Assembly (NCBI RefSeq): GCF_017298635.1
Contig: NZ_CP071182.1
Span: 868,001-932,000 of the forward strand
DNA: 64,000 nucleotides
Direction of reading: 5' to 3'
DNA from: Paenalicyclobacillus mengziensis
GTDB taxonomy: Bacteria > Bacillota > Bacilli > Alicyclobacillales > Alicyclobacillaceae
The notes under the pieces are model-generated. The model did not search any database. It worked only from the letters and a program-made list of their open reading frames with translations, and was not told the DNA's origin. The translations under genes and the position numbers were made by a program. Positions within the stretch are counted from its first letter, which is position 1; every line of letters starts with the position of its first letter. Positions 29,815 through 39,860 of this stretch are shown piece after piece.

Positions 29815-30076
29815 CCGATGAGGAAGCGTAGTAGCAGACGTGGCGGGTTTCAGAGAGCCGATGGAAGGTGAGAATCGGCACCCGGATTTGTGAACTCTCT
29901 TCCGAGGTTTCGACGGGAAACGGATGACTGTTTAGGGCATCCTGGAAAGTACTGTCGAACGCGGCCTGCGTTAACGGTGTGAGTGGAACAGCGCTTTCGA
30001 CCATCGGATACGTTGTTCAACATAGGTGGTACCGCGGGAGTCGCCTCTCGTCCTATTGAGGACGAGAGGCGTTTTT
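29815..30076 (+). promoter_or_regulatory. Leucine T-box riboswitch
   Basis: tRNA-sensing leader controlling leuS by antitermination. The T-box core AGGTGGTACCGCG is at 30024-30036; its TGGT bulge would pair with an ACCA 3' end, as expected for tRNA-Leu. The specifier loop reads GAACTC at 29892-29897, giving codon CTC (Leu). The terminator is a perfect 12-bp stem (30042-30053 with 30060-30071) plus five T. The leader fills most of the 465-bp gap before leuS. Confidence 0.95.
30042..30076 (+). terminator. T-box terminator
   Basis: CGCCTCTCGTCC pairs with GGACGAGAGGCG over a 6-nt loop, followed by TTTTT. It competes with the antiterminator formed by the T-box sequence just upstream. Confidence 0.92.
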
Positions 30077-30102
30077 GATTTCGAAAAAGAGGAGTGGAAA
30101 AA

Positions 30103-32553
<2,451 letters not shown>

Positions 32554-32595
32554 ATTATTTTATTCGGCAGATAGTGGGCAGGGGGAATCCCGAAG

Positions 32596-33333
32596 ATGAC
32601 GCAATACACAGCGACGTCTCAAAAACTCTACGTCCAGATTGCCAAAGCCATTCGGGAGCGGATCGAAGACGGTGCTTACCTTCCAGGTGACCGTCTTCCC
32701 CCACTTGCGAAATTGGCTGAAGAATACAACTGTAGTCGCGCGACCGTTCGCGAGGCTCTAGGAACCTTGCGTGGCCAAGGGCTCATTGAATTCCGGCAAG
32801 GAGACGGAACCTATGTTCGAACGGCATCGCTTGACCTGTGGATGGAACCGCTCGACGCGGCTCTGCTGCTCGGGGTGAGTCACATTCGAGAACTCGTTGA
32901 GTTGCAAATTGCCGTCCTGGCGGCGGTTGCGAGCCGTCTTGCAGACCACGAGGGCCCGAAGGATGCCCTGGCACAAAACTTGTTTCAGTTGGAATGCGCC
33001 GTATCAAACTCAGAAGAAGCCATTACTGCGGAAATTAACTTTTACCTCAAAATGGCTGATTACGCGGGGAACCCGTTACTGGAGAATGTGGTTCGTGTCA
33101 TGCAAGAATCATTTCGAAGCTGTCTTCGCCTCGTGAGTGGAGGAGAACCGCTTGGTCTCGAGACCTGCCGTGCCGTGTTCGATGCCATTACTCAACATAA
33201 AGCCGATTTCGCCCGCGAAATCATGTACACCTATGGGCGGTCTATCATGCGTCGTCTTGAACTTGAGCGCACTGGGAAACTACATGCGGTTGCTATCCCA
33301 TTCTTGATGGACGATGGTACTTCCGGAGATTAG
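32596..33333 (+). CDS. GntR-family regulator, FadR subfamily
   Basis: Winged-helix repressor with an all-helical effector domain. HTH at about residues 30-75 (LPPLAKLAEEYNCSRATVREALGTLRGQGLIEF). The C-terminal half resembles FCD, but where FCD proteins carry a metal-ligand His in FHRALAEAAGN, this one reads INFYLKMADYAGN, so metal binding is probably lost. Effector unknown. ATG 32596 follows GGGGGAATCCCGAAG, 42 nt after leuS, so it may be read through from leuS. A 14-bp palindrome straddles its stop codon. Confidence 0.85.
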   Translation: MTQYTATSQKLYVQIAKAIRERIEDGAYLPGDRLPPLAKLAEEYNCSRATVREALGTLRGQGLIEFRQGDGTYVRTASLDLWMEPLDAALLLGVSHIRELVELQIAVLAAVASRLADHEGPKDALAQNLFQLECAVSNSEEAITAEINFYLKMADYAGNPLLENVVRVMQESFRSCLRLVSGGEPLGLETCRAVFDAITQHKADFAREIMYTYGRSIMRRLELERTGKLHAVAIPFLMDDGTSGD

Positions 33334-33345
33334 TCTGATCAGACT
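33332..33345. promoter_or_regulatory. Perfect 14-bp palindrome, candidate GntR operator
   Basis: AGTCTGATCAGACT begins at the last two bases of the GntR stop codon. FadR-type repressors bind palindromes with GT...AC cores, so this could be its operator for the next gene; inference only. Confidence 0.4.
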
Positions 33346-33366
33346 TCCCATGGGGGATTAACCTCT

Positions 33367-33441
33367 CATGGAGAACAGGCTTACCCATGGAGAATGGGCC
33401 CCAGCGAAATCAGGTTTACCATGGAGAACAGGCTTACCCAT
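33367..33441 (+). repeat. Direct repeats upstream of the 33523 gene
   Basis: CATGGAGAACAGGCTTACC occurs at 33367-33385 and 33420-33438, extended by CAT in both. A third copy between them starts at 33386 but is interrupted by an insert (GGGCCCCAGCGAAAT). Confidence 0.7.
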
Positions 33442-33455
33442 TTTGTAACTTATCG

Positions 33456-33484
33456 TTCACACACAAATGCTTTCGTAGTATAAT
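33456..33484 (+). promoter_or_regulatory. SigA promoter of the 33523 gene
   Basis: -35 TTCACA (33456-33461), 17-bp spacer, consensus -10 TATAAT (33479-33484), just downstream of the direct repeats. Confidence 0.75.
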
Positions 33485-33522
33485 ACTCAATGTAAGCGCT
33501 ATCATCGTGGGGGAGTGACACC

Positions 33523-33948
33523 ATGACAGCTAGGATGTTGGTGGCCGCGTTTCATCCGGGAAATCAGAGATATGTTAACTATGCAAGAGAATCCGGAATG
33601 ATGGTGCGCGTATTGGACTGTGTGGAATCTGAACACAAACGTTTGGTACGTCATTTTGGCCAAATTGTATTGACGGTACCAGGGACGCGCGGGGAAGTCC
33701 GCAGGGCGGTTGCTGCAGAGGACTTTGACGTTGCACTTGTGCATGAAGCAACTGACTATGTCTTAACCGCGTTGATCACCCAGTCGCTGAAAGAAGCAGG
33801 TGTCCCGCTGATAGTCGTTGTGACCAGCGATGGGAGTAGAGCATCCATGTATAGACGCCTCGGTGCCAATCAAGTGATTGAGACGCAGTCGGAAGAAACG
33901 GCGTGGGTTGCACTGGAGGGAATGGTGAACAACTTTGCGACCGCGTGA
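33523..33948 (+). CDS. Hypothetical receiver/Rossmann-like protein
   Basis: Not recognised. 141 residues of alternating strands and helices: MLVAAFHPGNQRYVNYARE at the start, ALVHEATDYVLTALI in the middle and VPLIVVVTSDGSRASMYRRLGANQVIE near the end. This last part resembles the end of response-regulator or TrkA-N folds, but the receiver phosphorylation Asp is not evident. GGGGGAGTGACACC precedes ATG 33523. It has a strong promoter and upstream repeats, and a long intergenic region follows. Confidence 0.6.
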   Translation: MTARMLVAAFHPGNQRYVNYARESGMMVRVLDCVESEHKRLVRHFGQIVLTVPGTRGEVRRAVAAEDFDVALVHEATDYVLTALITQSLKEAGVPLIVVVTSDGSRASMYRRLGANQVIETQSEETAWVALEGMVNNFATA

Positions 33949-34072
33949 AATCGGATCGCATGACTTTGTTCAGTGATTTTACGCTCAATGATTTCGTGCT
34001 CATTTAAACCCACAGTGCCTTGAGGATAATTCTAAATCTAACCCATACCTTTGTCGTCGAACGAATCTGAAT

Positions 34073-34099
34073 GGGGCCACCGTTGAGGACGGTGGCCCC
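34073..34099 (+). terminator. 11-bp GC-rich hairpin
   Basis: GGGGCCACCGT (34073-34083) pairs with ACGGTGGCCCC (34089-34099), loop TGAGG. No T-run follows, but the stability suits a terminator for the 33523 gene. Confidence 0.55.
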
Positions 34100-34154
34100 A
34101 AGCTGTCGGGCGTGGTTGTAGCAACCTGTGAAGGACAGTGGCCCCAAGCTGTCG
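34092..34154 (+). repeat. 17-nt direct repeat
   Basis: GTGGCCCCAAGCTGTCG at 34092-34108 and 34138-34154. The first copy overlaps the hairpin's right arm. Confidence 0.7.
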
Positions 34155-34265
34155 AGGGCGGTCGCTCGAGAATCCTCCGCAGTCTGAGGGGACAAGAGTT
34201 CTCCTGTTCCTTCTCACCCCCGTCTCACCTAACGGTTTCCGCCCTACTTCGTTGGGCTATAGTGC

Positions 34266-34473
34266 ATAACGAGTTGTCAACGCGTTATTCCACCTGGGCG
34301 AAACAGATTCAGTGGAAATAACGCGCTTCTGGCGCGTTATTGTCTGAAACATCGGGATAACGCTTCTACAACGCGTTATTTGTGGGTGTCGAGAACTTAA
34401 CGCTTTCACAACGCGTTATTGCTCGCTGATTCAACGCAGATCCATACCAATAACGCTTTTACAGCGCGTTATT
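34266..34473 (+). repeat. Five-palindrome composite repeat, copy 1
   Basis: Units A 34266-34289, B 34317-34341, C 34357-34380, D 34397-34420 and E 34449-34473 each carry ATAACG (TTAACG in D) and CGCGTTATT arms. Spacers are 27, 15, 16 and 28 bp. The whole array is matched unit by unit by the reverse-strand copy at 57236-57445. Confidence 0.92.
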
Positions 34474-34792
34474 GGTAGCGCGATCATAAAAGAGGAAAAC
34501 GGTCGCTTTCTCGACAGTCATGGTATAACTGAGGAATGTGAACAAAGCCCCAAAATGGGAGTTTGGCAACAATCTGGGGCCACCAAAAAGAACGGTGTCC
34601 TTTTGATTTCGGGTGGGGATAAAATTTTGTCTGGATGGCGATGATGGCGATAAAGGATAGCAAGTTTACCAGAATCGCGGCATTGGGTATGATATGATGG
34701 GTGTCGTCAGATTAGAAGACGTGGCACTGCTTGCATGCTGTGAAGTCACATCATAAAACTGGCAGGCCTCGAGATAAAGGGAGAGAACTACG

Positions 34793-35008
34793 TTGAGTAA
34801 AACTGCGAAACTTGTATACTTTTTTGTCGCCATCCTCACGATGGCACTGCTGGCTGGGGCAAGTCTGGCTATGGCTCAAAATCGTGCGGCACTGAGTGTG
34901 ACATTGTTTGTCGTTTCGTTTGCATTGATTGCTGTATCGTTTATCGTCAAGGCCCGAATTCTCGCTCGCTCTGCAGAGTCAACTCCACACCGCAAGCGGG
35001 AGGCTTGA
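34793..35008 (+). CDS. Small two-helix membrane protein (DUF5325/YlaF-like)
   Basis: 71 residues: two hydrophobic helices (VYFFVAILTMALLAGASLAM and LSVTLFVVSFALIAVSFIV) joined by a short loop, then a basic tail. Layout fits DUF5325 (YlaF) proteins, function unknown. TTG 34793 lies behind AAAGGGAGAGA. The stop overlaps the beginning of the permease gene region, so the two are coupled. Confidence 0.65.
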   Translation: MSKTAKLVYFFVAILTMALLAGASLAMAQNRAALSVTLFVVSFALIAVSFIVKARILARSAESTPHRKREA

Positions 35009-35013
35009 ACCAA

Positions 35014-36207
35014 ATGACGCAGTACACTCACCAGAGGCGCGTCCGTCAATATTTTTGGCGCGTTGTGGAAGTCACGGTACTTCTTGTATTCGTGGCATTG
35101 GTCTGTACTGTGTTTGTTGCGACACTTCGGTATACGTTGCCGTTTGTAATCGGTGGTTTAATTGCGATTTTGCTGTTGCCGCTTGTTCGTGCTCTAGAGC
35201 GTCAGAAGGTGGGACGTCCGCAGGCTGTTATTACAGTGTTGGTTGGCGTCATCGCAATTATGGCAATCGCCTCTGTGTTTCTTCTCGTTGCCGTGACTCG
35301 TGAGGCGGCACTGTGGTTAAAGAACCTTCCAGAGTACTTCTCAGTCCTCCAAATCTGGGTAGAACATCAGATTGGCGTTGGCAAGACGGTGTTTGGCCAA
35401 CTGCCGCCGGATGTTGCAGCTAGCATTCAGAACTCCTTTGCAAATTCTATTTCCACAGTCAGAAACCTCATGACGGGACTGACGAAGGCGCTCATCAACT
35501 CTGTCAGAAACATGCCGGAGTACTTTTTTGTTGTCGTCATCGCGGTGATCACAGCGTTCTTCATGCTGCTCAACCGTGACAAGATGTACAACAACTTCCT
35601 TAAGACGCTGCCCCCTGGTTGGGCTCCCAAGGTTCGGGTTGTAAGCCGCGATATGATGAGAGCGTTTGCAGGAACCATTCGTGTTCAGGTTCTGCTCATG
35701 ATTCTGTCAGCTGTGCTCGGGATTCTGGGCATGTGGATTCTCGGTATCCATTATGCAGTGATCCTTGGATTGGTGTTTGGCCTGACAGGCATGATTCCAA
35801 TTCTCGGCTCTGCTCTCTTGACCGTGCCATGGGCGATAGGTGCGCTATTGATTGGCGATGTCGCGCTTGCCATCAAGATTCTCCTCTTACAACTTGTTAT
35901 CTCGTTAATCCGCCATATGATCGAACCAAAGATATTGGCTGACAATGTGGGACTTGACACGCTGTCTACGCTTTTTGGTCTGTATGTCGGAATGAGACTG
36001 TTTGGTGTCATTGGCTTGTTCCTCGGACCGATTATTCTGATTGGCATCAAGTCACTCTTTCGCATTCGTTTGTTTGTGGATTTGATGCCAGATATCGACG
36101 ATCCGTTACCACAGTCGAAGCAGCCAGCAGAGGATAAGCAGCCAGCAGAGGGCACCACGGCCACTGCAAAGCAGAAAAAGGATGATGGTTTTGGAACTGG
36201 TCAGTAA
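35014..36207 (+). CDS. AI-2E family transporter
   Basis: Polytopic membrane protein of the AI-2E/PerM superfamily, often exporters or Na+/H+ antiporters; true substrates are mostly unknown. About eight helices: an N-terminal pair (VTVLLVFVALVCTVFVATL, then VIGGLIAILLLPLVRALERQ), a long periplasmic-type segment (residues 110-170), and the conserved C-terminal bundle with GLTGMIPILGSAL and HMIEPKILADNVGL. ATG 35014 chosen, 10 nt after GGGAGG; TTG 35005 is too close to it. A charged tail ends it. Confidence 0.85.
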   Translation: MTQYTHQRRVRQYFWRVVEVTVLLVFVALVCTVFVATLRYTLPFVIGGLIAILLLPLVRALERQKVGRPQAVITVLVGVIAIMAIASVFLLVAVTREAALWLKNLPEYFSVLQIWVEHQIGVGKTVFGQLPPDVAASIQNSFANSISTVRNLMTGLTKALINSVRNMPEYFFVVVIAVITAFFMLLNRDKMYNNFLKTLPPGWAPKVRVVSRDMMRAFAGTIRVQVLLMILSAVLGILGMWILGIHYAVILGLVFGLTGMIPILGSALLTVPWAIGALLIGDVALAIKILLLQLVISLIRHMIEPKILADNVGLDTLSTLFGLYVGMRLFGVIGLFLGPIILIGIKSLFRIRLFVDLMPDIDDPLPQSKQPAEDKQPAEGTTATAKQKKDDGFGTGQ

Positions 36208-36682
36208 ACATGGCGATGGAAGTCCCCATAGGAAATGGACCAATGTAGCGTGCACTGCAGATCCGTGGAGCTTTTTGATTCCACCAGAGTCACCTGTTGA
36301 AGAAGCCGATGGAACCGTGTGGTCGAGTTCTTATCCCGTGGTTTCCATGTTTTGGCCAGGTTTGTTCTACCAGGTATTTGTTCTTCTCAAACCGACCACC
36401 ACGGAATACTACTGTAATGTCATTGCACCACTGGAGTATCATCCAGAGATGAAGATGATTGAGTTTATCGATTTGGAATTGGATGTGTATGTCTCGGATG
36501 AAGGGGCAGAACCACGGGACATAGAGGAGTTCGAGGTTGCGAGGCAGAGCTATCCTGTAGAGTGGGTTGTGGGCGCAAGGAAGGCCTCGGAGGCATTAAT
36601 CACGCTAGGTAGAGACAGGAGCGGGCCGTTTTCAGCGGGTACTGCTAGGGCATGGCGTGACTTCGTGGGCAAGCGGACGTGA
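36182..36682 (+). CDS. DUF402-like protein
   Basis: 166 residues. The region EYYCNVIAPLEYHPEMKMIEFIDLELDVYV followed by an acidic D/E stretch and EEFEVAR is the DUF402 pattern seen in Ntdp-type nucleotide phosphatases (PHRKW near the N-terminus also fits). The gene begins inside the 3' end of the AI-2E gene (26-bp overlap), so it is coupled to it. ATG 36182 and 36185 are both possible; the ribosome site is poor. Confidence 0.7.
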   Translation: MMVLELVSKHGDGSPHRKWTNVACTADPWSFLIPPESPVEEADGTVWSSSYPVVSMFWPGLFYQVFVLLKPTTTEYYCNVIAPLEYHPEMKMIEFIDLELDVYVSDEGAEPRDIEEFEVARQSYPVEWVVGARKASEALITLGRDRSGPFSAGTARAWRDFVGKRT

Positions 36683-36775
36683 GAGTCCCGTCCACTGACC
36701 ATAGGCGATGGCCACAGTAAAACAGTGTCATCTAAAGCCCGGCTGGTTTGGCCCGCAGTGGAATGACGCTTGACG

Positions 36776-37348
36776 CTATTCGGATTGAATTTTCGGATTG
36801 CCAGGGTCGAGGAGTTTCCGGGCTCGCTCCATGATGGCAAATAACGTCCGCGAATCCTCTTCCAGTTGTTCGGGCGTCACGGATGTTGTGTCAACCAGCG
36901 GTGCACTGGGTTGTTCTAGCACCTGCACCCGTTGCGCCAGTCGAGCCTTTTCGGCTTCCAACTCCTGGATTCGTTCACGCAGGGTCTGGTATTGTTCGTC
37001 ATAGGTTTGTAAGAATTGAATGACCTCTTTCATCGAATCAGCCGAACTTACGGTCACAGCAGACGTATCGTAATCAGACTCGCGCAAAGTCCCCGAACTA
37101 GCCTTTTGTGCAGCTTTTCGAGCTTGCTTCGCCGCTTCAATATCACCTTTGCGGTCTTTGCGTAGGACCCCGTTCCAGCGGTACCCACAAGCGGCTGAAG
37201 TACGTCCTAACTCATTTCCAGCATCCTCAAATGCTTTCAGCTGCGTGCTGCCAGTCCGGATGTGGTTCAACACAATCTCGGCTAGACGTTCATCATCTGC
37301 AGGGGTCCACGCATCGGAACGAGTTACCCATTTTTGTGTGTTTTTCAA
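36776..37348 (-). CDS. rsfA: RsfA-family prespore regulator
   Basis: Myb/SANT-like transcription factor made in the forespore, which in B. subtilis modulates sigma-F genes. The N-terminus matches the family: SDAWTPADDERLAEIVLNHI, then GRTSAACGYRWNGVLRKD. A basic linker and a coiled coil (about residues 115-150, YQTLRERIQELEAEKARLAQ) follow. 190 residues. TTG start at 37348 with GGAGGAATTTCC before it. A sigma-F-like promoter lies at 37377-37406. Confidence 0.85.
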   Translation of the reverse strand: MKNTQKWVTRSDAWTPADDERLAEIVLNHIRTGSTQLKAFEDAGNELGRTSAACGYRWNGVLRKDRKGDIEAAKQARKAAQKASSGTLRESDYDTSAVTVSSADSMKEVIQFLQTYDEQYQTLRERIQELEAEKARLAQRVQVLEQPSAPLVDTTSVTPEQLEEDSRTLFAIMERARKLLDPGNPKIQSE

Positions 37349-37376
37349 GGAAATTCCTCCCTCGGTCTGTACTATA

Positions 37377-37406
37377 CTTTATCTCCACGGAGTATGAGAT
37401 TCATAC
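37377..37406 (-). promoter_or_regulatory. Sigma-F-like promoter of rsfA
   Basis: Read on the minus strand: -35 GTATG (37402-37406), 15-bp spacer, -10 GGAGATAAAG (37377-37386). This is close to the sigma-F pattern GYWTA-N15-GGnnAnAHTR. It fits the known forespore expression of rsfA. Confidence 0.5.
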
Positions 37407-37495
37407 AGCTTTCATTGGCATCTCTTTAACATGCTATGTATGAAGTTGCGGATCGTGACCTGCGATAGGAAATTTTTCGTAGAAGAATGCTTGAT

Positions 37496-37524
37496 TATAC
37501 TGGAGAATAGCGAACAGGAGTTCG
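37496..37524 (+). promoter_or_regulatory. mrfAB promoter -10 and LexA-type box
   Basis: -10 TATACT at 37496-37501 (the -35 is poor). Directly downstream CGAACAGGAGTTCG (37511-37524) is a symmetric GAAC-N4-GTTC dyad over the expected transcription start, the same class of site as at uvrBA. Confidence 0.65.
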
Positions 37525-37578
37525 ATGTTTTGTCGCGAAATCAATACTAAGTCGCTAGTATTGGAGGTAACGTACACC

Positions 37579-39858
37579 TTGGAACTTGCTATGCTGTTGG
37601 AAGAATGGCGTCGAACGCCCGCATTCATAGAACAAGTCACCGCATGGGATGTCTCTCCAGCAAGAATTGGAAGATTCCGAAACATGCCAGACTGGATTCA
37701 TAAGGACCTGGTGTCCGCACTTCATCACAAAGGAATTCGTCAGTTGTACAGTCACCAGGCAGATGCAGTTGAAGCTAACCACCGAGGTAAGGACGTGATG
37801 GTTGTTACGCCGACGGCGAGTGGCAAAACCCTCTGCTACAACTTACCCGTTCTCGATGCTATCAGTAAAGACCCTGCCACCAGGGCACTGTACATTTTCC
37901 CAACCAAGGCCTTGTCTCAGGACCAGGTGGCTGAATTGCACGAGCTCTCAGGCGGCCTTACGACCCAGGTTCAGTCCTACACTTATGATGGGGATACACC
38001 AATGCACGCACGGAACAAGATTCGCGAGGCTGGTCACATCGTCGTAACCAACCCAGACATGCTACACGCTGCAGTTTTACCCCATCACACGAAATGGCTG
38101 CGCCTGTTTGAAAACTTGCGCTACATCGTCATCGACGAAGCACACATATATAGGGGTGTCTTTGGCAGTCACGTCGCAAACGTCATCCGGCGTTTGCAAC
38201 GCATCTGTGAATTCTACGGCAGTAAGCCACAGTTCATTTTGTCATCTGCAACAGTGGCGAATCCAGGGGAGCTCGGCAGGGAGCTCATTGGGCGCGAGCT
38301 TGAGGTCATCGACGAGTCCGGGGCGCCAGAAGGAGAGCGACACACTGTCCTCTACAACCCACCTATCTTTTCGCCGCAACTCGGGCTGCGCAAGTCTTCG
38401 TTAATGGAAGCACGGCGTATCAGCAGCCGATTGCTTCGGGAAGGCATTTCCACCATCAATTTCGTGAAAACAAGAACGCAGGTCGAACTGCTCGCCTCCT
38501 ATCTCAAAGCGGACTTGCCTGAGCGACTGCGCCACCGGGTGGTTGGCTATCGCGGTGGGTACTTGCCAAATGAGCGTCGGTCGATTGAAAAGCGACTTAG
38601 AAGCGGGGATATTCAGGGTGTTGTCAGTACCAATGCGCTTGAACTTGGGGTCGATATCGGATCGCTCACAGCAGCCGTCACAGTCGGCTACCCTGGCACC
38701 ATCGCGTCCATTCGACAGCAAGGGGGACGAGCAGGTCGCCGTAAAGGCCTGTCTCTGTCGCTCTTTATCGCCAACGCGTCAGCGCTCGACCAATATGTAG
38801 TTTTACATCCCGATTCCATTTTGCACCGATCACCGGAAGCCGCACGGGTGTATCCGGAGAACCTTCTCATCCTGACGGACCACCTAAAGTGTGCAGCCTA
38901 TGAATTGCCGTTTTCCCCAGATGAGTCCTTTGGGGTGGAGACAACGTCGGAGTTGCTGGATTACCTTGTGGAGTACCGGGTATTACACAAAGGCGGCGAT
39001 GGACGGTATTTTTGGATGTCCGACGCTTTGCCAAGTCATAGCGTATCGCTTCGGAGTGCAGCACAGGACAATGTTGTGATTGTCGACCAGACTGACGCCC
39101 GCGCAGAAATCATCGGCGAGATGGACCGTTTCAGTGCACTCACGATGCTGCACGAAGAGGCCATCTATCTCCATCAGTCAAAGGTCTTTCAAGTAGAAAG
39201 ACTGGACCTTGACAACGGCAAAGCGTTTGTCAGATCCGTTGATGCTGACTACTATACGGACGCTGAGCTCGCTGTCCGCTTGCGCGTCCTCGACACGCTT
39301 GAGGAAAAGGAAGACGGCCTGGCTCATCACCAAAGTGGTGAGGTGATGGTCAACGCGATGGCCACGCTGTTTAAAAAGATCAAGTTTGACACGCATGAAA
39401 ACCTCGGCTGGGGAAAAATTCACCTTCCTGAGGCTGAGTTGCATACGGTCGGATATTGGATCTCGTGGCCAGAGGCGGCCTTAGCTTTTGATAACGAGGC
39501 TTGGGAGACTGCACTTTCCGGGTCGGCCCATGTGCTTCGGCACGCAGCGTCACTCCATTGCATGTGCGCTGTACCGGACATTCACGTGGCGGTGGAGGTC
39601 CGAGACCTGTTGACTGGTAAACCGACACTTTACTTGTACGATGCCTATCCGGGTGGTGTAGGTCTCGCTGAACGCGTCTTCCGGACGAGTCGAGAAGTGC
39701 TTCAAACGGCTGCCGATATGGTCGTGAATTGTCCGTGTGAGTCGGGGTGTCCGTCTTGCATTGGACCGCAGTCCCAGTCCTCTGAATCAAAGACGCAAGG
39801 GCAGCCGAAGGAATGGGTTGTTCGTCTATTGCAGTCGGCCATGGATATGGAGGAGTAG
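37579..39858 (+). CDS. mrfA: DEAD/DEAH helicase MrfA (YprA)
   Basis: Superfamily 2 helicase acting with MrfB in an excision pathway for mitomycin-C damage in B. subtilis. P-loop VTPTASGKTLCYNLP, DEAH box VIDEAHIYRGVFG, motif VI QQGGRAGRRKG, and a C-terminal DUF1998-type zinc region with CPCESGCPSCIG. Product 759 residues from TTG 37579, 10 nt after GGAGGT; the upstream ATG 37525 would add residues without a ribosome site and overlap the LexA-type box. The mrfB ATG begins 2 nt after the stop. Confidence 0.9.
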   Translation: MELAMLLEEWRRTPAFIEQVTAWDVSPARIGRFRNMPDWIHKDLVSALHHKGIRQLYSHQADAVEANHRGKDVMVVTPTASGKTLCYNLPVLDAISKDPATRALYIFPTKALSQDQVAELHELSGGLTTQVQSYTYDGDTPMHARNKIREAGHIVVTNPDMLHAAVLPHHTKWLRLFENLRYIVIDEAHIYRGVFGSHVANVIRRLQRICEFYGSKPQFILSSATVANPGELGRELIGRELEVIDESGAPEGERHTVLYNPPIFSPQLGLRKSSLMEARRISSRLLREGISTINFVKTRTQVELLASYLKADLPERLRHRVVGYRGGYLPNERRSIEKRLRSGDIQGVVSTNALELGVDIGSLTAAVTVGYPGTIASIRQQGGRAGRRKGLSLSLFIANASALDQYVVLHPDSILHRSPEAARVYPENLLILTDHLKCAAYELPFSPDESFGVETTSELLDYLVEYRVLHKGGDGRYFWMSDALPSHSVSLRSAAQDNVVIVDQTDARAEIIGEMDRFSALTMLHEEAIYLHQSKVFQVERLDLDNGKAFVRSVDADYYTDAELAVRLRVLDTLEEKEDGLAHHQSGEVMVNAMATLFKKIKFDTHENLGWGKIHLPEAELHTVGYWISWPEAALAFDNEAWETALSGSAHVLRHAASLHCMCAVPDIHVAVEVRDLLTGKPTLYLYDAYPGGVGLAERVFRTSREVLQTAADMVVNCPCESGCPSCIGPQSQSSESKTQGQPKEWVVRLLQSAMDMEE

Positions 39859-39860
39859 GA

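Larger units (their letters stand above)
33949..34792. other. 844-bp intergenic region
   Basis: Contains a GC-rich hairpin (34073-34099), a 17-nt direct repeat (34092/34138) and the five-palindrome array (34266-34473). The remaining 320 bp before 34793 holds a weak hairpin near 34575-34605 (GGGGCCACC with GGTGTCC then TTTT) and a possible -10 TATGAT near 34692. No gene was found in it. Confidence 0.65.

Noticed and set aside
34112..34321. 69-codon ORF whose end (HNELSTRYSTWAKQIQWK) resembles the end of an ORF at 57390-57623 (HNELAARYLTWLKHITWK)
   Set aside because: The similarity arises because both frames read through the A-B part of the palindromic array; no ribosome sites. It helped detect the homology of the arrays but is not a protein family.
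34266..34473. CRISPR array
   Set aside because: The repeated units are palindromes with unequal, conserved spacers; spacers are similar between arrays, the opposite of CRISPR, and no cas genes are present.
34484..34792. Riboswitch or small RNA before the 34793 gene
   Set aside because: Some weak stems exist but no known aptamer motif was recognised.
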